The notes under the pieces: generated by a model | What the model was told of the DNA's origin: nothing | The model's database searches: none | The model's input: the letters and a program-made list of their open reading frames with translations, nothing else | Position numbers and translations under genes: made by a program | Shown here: positions 5,603 through 8,608 of the stretch, piece after piece | Numbering within the stretch: the stretch's first letter is position 1 | Layout: each line of letters starts with the position of its first letter | Source: Bacillota bacterium | GTDB lineage: Bacteria > Bacillota > Clostridia > Christensenellales > UBA1242 | Assembly: GCA_009780625.1 (NCBI GenBank) | Contig: WQZR01000043.1 | Location: 1-8,608, forward strand | Direction: 5' to 3' | DNA length: 8,608 nucleotides

Positions 5603-6217
5603 ATGGCAAAAAGAATTACAGCAAAAAGAACAATATGGCAAAAAACAAGATTTTTTCTAAGAAAATATTTCTACTATATAATTGTGGCTGTGCTGGTTGT
5701 TGCAGTCAGTTTAGGAATTGTTATAACTCTAACGGCAAACAACAACAGAAACAATAACAACACAGGCGATGTTCCAGTAATCACCCCGCCAATAACCGCA
5801 ATTCTGCCAATGCTGAATGCAGATGTTGCAAAACCATTTGAGATGAGCACATTGCTGTGGAACAACACACTTAGGCTATATGAAGTGAACGACGCAATTA
5901 TGTTTGTTTCTTCAACAAGTCAGGATGTGTTGGCAATTCTGCCTGGAGTGGTTTCTAGCATAACGAATGACATGATGACAGGAACCGTTGTGACAGTCAT
6001 GCACGATGGAGGATATCAAAGTATATACAGAAGTCTTGCCCCAACAGTTTCTGTAAGTGAAGGGCAGAGGTTGGTGCAAGGTGCGTTGATTGGTCAGGCT
6101 TCAAACTCTGCGGGCAATGCAAGCACATATGGCGACCACCTGCAGTTTCAAATGAAAAAAGACAACAAAATCATAAACCCAGGAGAGGTGATTAAAATCG
6201 ACAACGAAAACAAATAG
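5603..6217 (+). CDS. Membrane-anchored degenerate M23/LytM protein, SpoIIQ-like
   Basis: The 204 residues comprise a basic cytoplasmic N-terminus (1-22), one membrane helix (about 24-44), an Asn-rich linker (46-53) and an extracytoplasmic domain with the M23 peptidase fold pattern. That domain has PGVVSSI (114-120), TVVTVMHDGGYQSIYRSL (128-145), SVSEGQRLVQGALIGQ (150-165) and GDHLQFQM (177-184). The zinc ligands are gone. The usual H-x-G-x-D reads N-D-A-I-M (96-100), and the zinc-binding second His of HLHF is Gln181. It is therefore predicted to be catalytically inactive. SpoIIQ of Bacillus, which partners SpoIIIAH in the forespore-mother cell channel, is a membrane-anchored M23 protein that also lacks a zinc ligand, and the YRSL motif recalls its YQSL. 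That, with ger genes nearby, supports a SpoIIQ-like role, but another LytM scaffold is possible. AGGAGA sits 6 nt before the ATG. The gene ends at a strong terminator. Confidence 0.82.
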   Translation: MAKRITAKRTIWQKTRFFLRKYFYYIIVAVLVVAVSLGIVITLTANNNRNNNNTGDVPVITPPITAILPMLNADVAKPFEMSTLLWNNTLRLYEVNDAIMFVSSTSQDVLAILPGVVSSITNDMMTGTVVTVMHDGGYQSIYRSLAPTVSVSEGQRLVQGALIGQASNSAGNASTYGDHLQFQMKKDNKIINPGEVIKIDNENK

Positions 6218-6221
6218 CAAC

Positions 6222-6246
6222 AAAAAAAAGCCAAGAGGCTTTTTTT
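6222..6246. terminator. Bidirectional intrinsic terminator
   Basis: Eight A residues plus GCC (6222-6232) pair with GGC plus seven T residues (6237-6246) across an AAGA loop. The A run on one strand is the T run on the other, so it can end both the plus-strand SpoIIQ-like transcript and the convergent minus-strand acyl carrier protein transcript. It sits between the two stop codons. Confidence 0.88.
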
Positions 6247-6262
6247 GTTTTAGTAAAACAAA

Positions 6263-6487
6263 CTATTTCTTTTTTAGTTTCTCTACCATAGTAACGATGT
6301 CGTTAACAGTTTTCATGTTAACCGCTTCGTCTGGAAAGCTTATTCCAAAAACTTCTTCAAGTTCTGAAATAACTCCTAGCATATCAAGGCTGTCTGCTCC
6401 GAAATCCAAAAGGCTGCTTTCTGGTTTAATTTGGTCTGCTTTAACATTAAGTTGTTCAGCAATAATTGTTCTTATTTGTTCAAACAT
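6263..6487 (-). CDS. acpP: Acyl carrier protein
   Basis: This 74-residue acidic protein has the acyl carrier protein signature DFGADSLDML. Ser33 is the expected 4'-phosphopantetheine attachment site. The four-helix pattern is intact: an N-terminal helix, the DSL helix, ELEEVFGISFPDE (42-54), and the final NDIVTMVEKL helix. It carries growing acyl chains on the cytoplasmic type II fatty acid synthase. Length and charge are normal for the family. The replacement of the common DSLDTVE by DSLDMLG is slightly unusual. AGGAG precedes the ATG with an A-rich spacer of about 7 nt. The gene stands alone with its own promoter (6524-6552) and terminator, with no fab gene beside it, so it might serve a specialised pathway. 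The housekeeping AcpP role is the default. Confidence 0.93.
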   Translation of the reverse strand: MFEQIRTIIAEQLNVKADQIKPESSLLDFGADSLDMLGVISELEEVFGISFPDEAVNMKTVNDIVTMVEKLKKK

Positions 6488-6511
6488 TTTTTTCTCCTAA
6501 GTCGTTTATAA

Positions 6512-6523
6512 AGACTAATGTCT
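6512..6523. promoter_or_regulatory. Palindrome at the acyl carrier protein transcription start
   Basis: AGAC (6512-6515) and GTCT (6520-6523) form a 12-bp palindrome with a TAAT centre, directly downstream of the -10 box and over the predicted start site. This is a typical place for a repressor operator. The arms are only 4 bp, so chance is possible. It does not clearly match the FapR or FabT sites. Confidence 0.25.
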
Positions 6524-6552
6524 ATTTTAACATAGTAATTTGAAAAGGTAAA
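6524..6552 (-). promoter_or_regulatory. Promoter of the acyl carrier protein gene
   Basis: Read on the minus strand, TTTACC (6552-6547) and TAAAAT (6529-6524) are spaced by 17 bp. The -10 is extended by an upstream TG (TGTTAAAAT). The start would fall near 6517, giving a leader of about 30 nt that holds the AGGAG site. Confidence 0.65.
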
Positions 6553-6554
6553 CC

Positions 6555-6577
6555 TTTATTACATAGAAAGTAATAAA
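6555..6577. promoter_or_regulatory. Inverted repeat between divergent genes, likely operator
   Basis: TTTATTAC (6555-6562) and GTAATAAA (6570-6577) form a perfect 8-bp inverted repeat around 7 nt (ATAGAAA). It sits just upstream of the -35 of the acyl carrier protein promoter and ends 17 bp before the TATAAT in front of the divergent membrane protein gene. The spacing of half sites fits a dimeric DNA-binding regulator acting on one or both genes. No T run follows that would make it a terminator. Confidence 0.5.
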
Positions 6578-6594
6578 AGCGACCAAAAAATCGA

Positions 6595-6600
6595 TATAAT
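6595..6600 (+). promoter_or_regulatory. TATAAT immediately before the membrane protein start codon
   Basis: A perfect TATAAT ends 4 nt before the ATG at 6605. If it is the -10 box, transcription would begin at or within the first codons, giving a leaderless message. That would fit the absence of a Shine-Dalgarno sequence. No good -35 lies 16-18 bp upstream. The inverted repeat at 6555-6577 occupies that position instead. Confidence 0.35.
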
Positions 6601-6604
6601 AGGC

Positions 6605-7105
6605 ATGACTTTTGGAAGATTAGCAGCGTATATTTCTGTGTTTTTTATTTCGCTGGTTCCTTTTTTGGAAGTGAAAGCGGCATTTGCTTTTGCAGCCACA
6701 ATGAAACTTTCAATTCCACTTACCGCAGTTGTTGCGTTTATTTCCACATCACTTGCAATTGTTGTTTTTGCAAACATATTTGTTCCAATTATGGACAAGT
6801 TGAAGAGTGTTAAATTTATAGGTTTTTTTGCAAAAAAGATGGAAAAACAAGCACAGGAAAAGAAGCAAAAACTTGAAGCAAAACAGAATAAAAAACTAAA
6901 CTCTGCAAAGCAATTTTCCAAGTATCTAAGCGTGCTCCTTTTTGTTATATCTCCACTTCCTGGAAGCGGAATTTTTTTGGGGACACTTATATGCACATTT
7001 ATGGGGCTTGAAAAGAAAAGAAGCATTCTGACTATGATTTGTGCAAACTTTGTTTGTGTTCTTGCATATGCACTCGTTTTTGCGGGGGTTATAAGCCTAT
7101 TTTAG
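6605..7105 (+). CDS. Small multidrug export-family membrane protein (PF06695)
   Basis: This 166-residue protein has four or so hydrophobic segments (about 6-26, 36-62, 106-130, 140-165) and a charged cytoplasmic loop with a Lys/Gln-rich helix (77-105). Two hallmarks of the PF06695/COG2426 family are present: P-F-L-E-V-K-A (19-25), matching the family P-x-x-E-x-(R/K)-(G/A), and SPLPGSGIFLGTL (116-128), matching PLPGTG-x-x-x-G. The family name implies drug export, but the biochemical function is poorly established. The length is normal. The ATG at 6605 is the only start in the open stretch back to a TAA at 6536. It has no ribosome site, and a TATAAT lies 4 nt upstream, so a leaderless message is possible. 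It is divergent from the acyl carrier protein gene, with a shared inverted repeat between them. Confidence 0.85.
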   Translation: MTFGRLAAYISVFFISLVPFLEVKAAFAFAATMKLSIPLTAVVAFISTSLAIVVFANIFVPIMDKLKSVKFIGFFAKKMEKQAQEKKQKLEAKQNKKLNSAKQFSKYLSVLLFVISPLPGSGIFLGTLICTFMGLEKKRSILTMICANFVCVLAYALVFAGVISLF

Positions 7106-7110
7106 GGAAA

Positions 7111-7130
7111 CAAAATAATGTCTTATTTTG
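7111..7130 (+). terminator. AT-rich hairpin after the membrane protein gene, weak terminator
   Basis: CAAAATAA (7111-7118) and TTATTTTG (7123-7130) form a perfect 8-bp stem with a TGTC loop, 5 bp after the stop codon. The stem has one G-C pair and no T run directly follows (GCGGTTTTG), so termination would be weak. An operator or mRNA-end structure is equally possible. Confidence 0.4.
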
Positions 7131-7142
7131 GCGGTTTTGATT

Positions 7143-7171
7143 TTGGTTTGAAGGGTCAAAAACGGTATAAT
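7143..7171 (+). promoter_or_regulatory. Promoter of the lipoprotein gene
   Basis: A perfect TATAAT lies at 7166-7171. TTGGTT at 7143-7148 is 17 bp upstream but matches the -35 consensus at only three positions. The predicted start near 7178 leaves a leader of about 28 nt, almost all of which is the hairpin at 7180-7199. Confidence 0.55.
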
Positions 7172-7179
7172 TTAACCAA

Positions 7180-7199
7180 CTAAGTTTAAACATACTTAG
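7180..7199 (+). other. Short stem-loop in the lipoprotein leader
   Basis: CTAAGT (7180-7185) and ACTTAG (7194-7199) form a 6-bp inverted repeat with an 8-nt loop. It covers most of the predicted 5' leader and its 3' arm touches the AGAGGTG ribosome site, so it could serve as an operator or affect translation. The stem is short, and chance cannot be excluded. Confidence 0.3.
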
Positions 7200-7206
7200 A
7201 GGTGAA

Positions 7207-8608
7207 ATGAGAAAAAAAATATTATCCATTGCACTATTATTTTTTGTTATGATTATTGGCATAACAGCGTGTAGAGGAGACCCACTTGCAGGGCTCAGCA
7301 TTTCTCTGTCTTCACCTCAAATGACCAATGGAAGATTGGTGTTTGAAAGAACAACAAACCCTGTTGACAACAGGTTTGATTTTACTGTAAACGTTGCAAA
7401 CGTTCCAAGTGGCTATAATATGGACATTGACGTCATAAGCAGCAGTAACAACGTTTTTACCCTTACTAACGTAATTCAAACATCAACCAGTAGACTTAAT
7501 GGAACTGTGATTGTTCAATCAGCTGGAGAAGCTGAACTTGTTGTAAGGGCAGGGGGATTGGTTAGAAGATATCCAGTTGAAATTGTTGAGCCTATTCGAA
7601 GTCTAAACGTTGCAACTCAAACATCACCATTGTTTCCAGGTACAAATAACTTATATCGTGGCGACCCAATTATTGAGGGGCTGCCATTCACGTTCGACCA
7701 AAGTTTTATTCACCTAAACCACAGACCAGCAGCAGGTGGTGGGTTTGAATCACTTCCAGGCGCTGTTATGCCAAGTGTTCAAAACCGTGGAATTGGTTTT
7801 AGGCTTGAAGGAAACTTTGAAGCAGAAAGCGGAACATATGCAACAACTGCAGGTCTAGTTGATATAAACGTAGAAACTGGAAGAATTACCGTGACAGGCA
7901 GGACAGCACTTTCAGAGAACTTACTTCCTGTAAGAGTTTTTTCTCTTGCTGATGCAACAAAATTTCAGATTATAAACATTCCAATTTTTGACCAAATAAA
8001 TCCAGCACAGCTTACTGTCAATGCAGTGCTAAATTCTCAGTTGTTCAATGCAACAGATAATGTGATTGAACTTACAAGAAATAATGCGCTAATAGACAAC
8101 ATAAGGCTAATTTTCGATTTCCCAAGACCAGACATTCATAGAATGACTTTTGAAGTTACAAACAGAACCGTTGTTTCAAGCACAATAAGAGAAGCAGAAA
8201 GAGAAGTTACTCTAAGCACTCTAAACACAGTTGGCACAAGTAGACTTAATGTCTATGTTGAAATCAGTGGCTTTAGAAGCACGAGAGTTCTTGTTAGTTC
8301 AATTGAAATCAGAGTTATTGCAGAACCAACAAGCATGGAGTTCTATGTTGATTCAAACAACAACTTTATCACAAACGTATATCAAACAGGGCATGGAACA
8401 GAAATTGTTTCGAATGTTTTCCCAGCGGACGCAATCAACAACACATTTGTAAGACACACATTCCCTTCAGCGTTTGTAAACTTTTTGACTTGGACAATAA
8501 ACAACGACCCAGTTCAACCAGAAGATATCACAATAAGCGGAATCAACGCGTTCTTCTATGCACCATATAATGCAAGAGTTTTTGTTCGAGTGAACAGTTT
8601 GGGTGTAA
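7207..8608 (+). CDS. Large cell-surface lipoprotein with beta-rich repeats (3' end outside the window)
   Basis: The frame is open from the ATG at 7207 to the end of the window, giving at least 467 codons with no stop. The first 22 residues are a lipoprotein signal: basic MRKK, a hydrophobic core, and the lipobox ITAC with Cys22, so the mature protein should be anchored to the outer face of the membrane. GAGGTG lies just before the ATG. The rest is rich in Asn, Thr, Ser and Val and alternates polar and hydrophobic residues, as in Ig-like or other beta-sandwich surface domains. Two stretches look like copies of one unit. Each begins TSRLN (residues 94 and 344), runs through a Val/Ile-rich strand region, and ends in an Asn/Thr-rich part. 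No catalytic motif was seen. Role unknown: an adhesin, a binding protein or a cell-wall structural protein are options. Confidence 0.85.
   Translation, partial: MRKKILSIALLFFVMIIGITACRGDPLAGLSISLSSPQMTNGRLVFERTTNPVDNRFDFTVNVANVPSGYNMDIDVISSSNNVFTLTNVIQTSTSRLNGTVIVQSAGEAELVVRAGGLVRRYPVEIVEPIRSLNVATQTSPLFPGTNNLYRGDPIIEGLPFTFDQSFIHLNHRPAAGGGFESLPGAVMPSVQNRGIGFRLEGNFEAESGTYATTAGLVDINVETGRITVTGRTALSENLLPVRVFSLADATKFQIINIPIFDQINPAQLTVNAVLNSQLFNATDNVIELTRNNALIDNIRLIFDFPRPDIHRMTFEVTNRTVVSSTIREAEREVTLSTLNTVGTSRLNVYVEISGFRSTRVLVSSIEIRVIAEPTSMEFYVDSNNNFITNVYQTGHGTEIVSNVFPADAINNTFVRHTFPSAFVNFLTWTINNDPVQPEDITISGINAFFYAPYNARVFVRVNSLGV

Noticed and set aside
8231..8452. A 73-codon plus-strand frame near the end
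   Set aside because: It lies wholly inside the lipoprotein gene in another frame and has no features of its own.

Overview
The window looks like AT-rich chromosomal DNA from a spore-forming, low-GC Gram-positive bacterium, most likely an uncultured member of the Clostridia. The evidence is a full set of GerA-, GerB- and GerC-family spore germination genes, a SpoIIQ-like degenerate LytM (M23) protein, AGGAGG-type ribosome binding sites and TTGACA/TATAAT-type promoters. No species can be named from the sequence.

Left part (1-5152): the 3' end of an acyl-ACP thioesterase gene meets a minus-strand germination locus tail to tail. On the minus strand the order is gerA (5152-4046), gerB (2010-865), gerC (872-261), the classic A-B-C order. 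The receptor looks reduced. GerA starts just before the second half of its usual N-terminal domain. GerC has only the N-terminal half of the family and no lipidation cysteine. GerB is full length. Between gerA and gerB sits a two-gene cassette in the opposite orientation (2077-4049). It encodes two diverged paralogs with a long glycine-rich hydrophobic segment between charged, helix-forming regions. The cassette has its own perfect consensus promoter (TTGACA, 17 bp, TATAAT) and its own intrinsic terminator, which overlaps the stop codons of both the cassette and gerA. I do not recognise this protein family. It is the best candidate here for an undescribed system.

Middle part (5153-6246): divergent from gerA are a small membrane-anchored protein of unknown function and a membrane-anchored M23/LytM-fold protein that has lost all three zinc ligands. 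The second resembles the sporulation channel protein SpoIIQ and has a sigma-F-like promoter candidate in front of it. A bidirectional hairpin terminator closes the unit.

Right part (6263-8608): an acyl carrier protein gene (minus strand) is divergent from a small integral membrane protein of the PF06695 'small multidrug export' family. A clean 8-bp inverted repeat lies between their promoters. The window ends inside a long lipoprotein gene (7207 to beyond the end, at least 467 codons) that is probably surface exposed, with beta-rich repeated segments.

The genes fall into a spore-related group (gerA/gerB/gerC and the SpoIIQ-like gene), a lipid group (thioesterase, acyl carrier protein) and envelope proteins. 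No tRNA, rRNA, CRISPR array, transposase or integrase was seen. All intergenic gaps are under 130 bp, so no long stretch lacks a gene.
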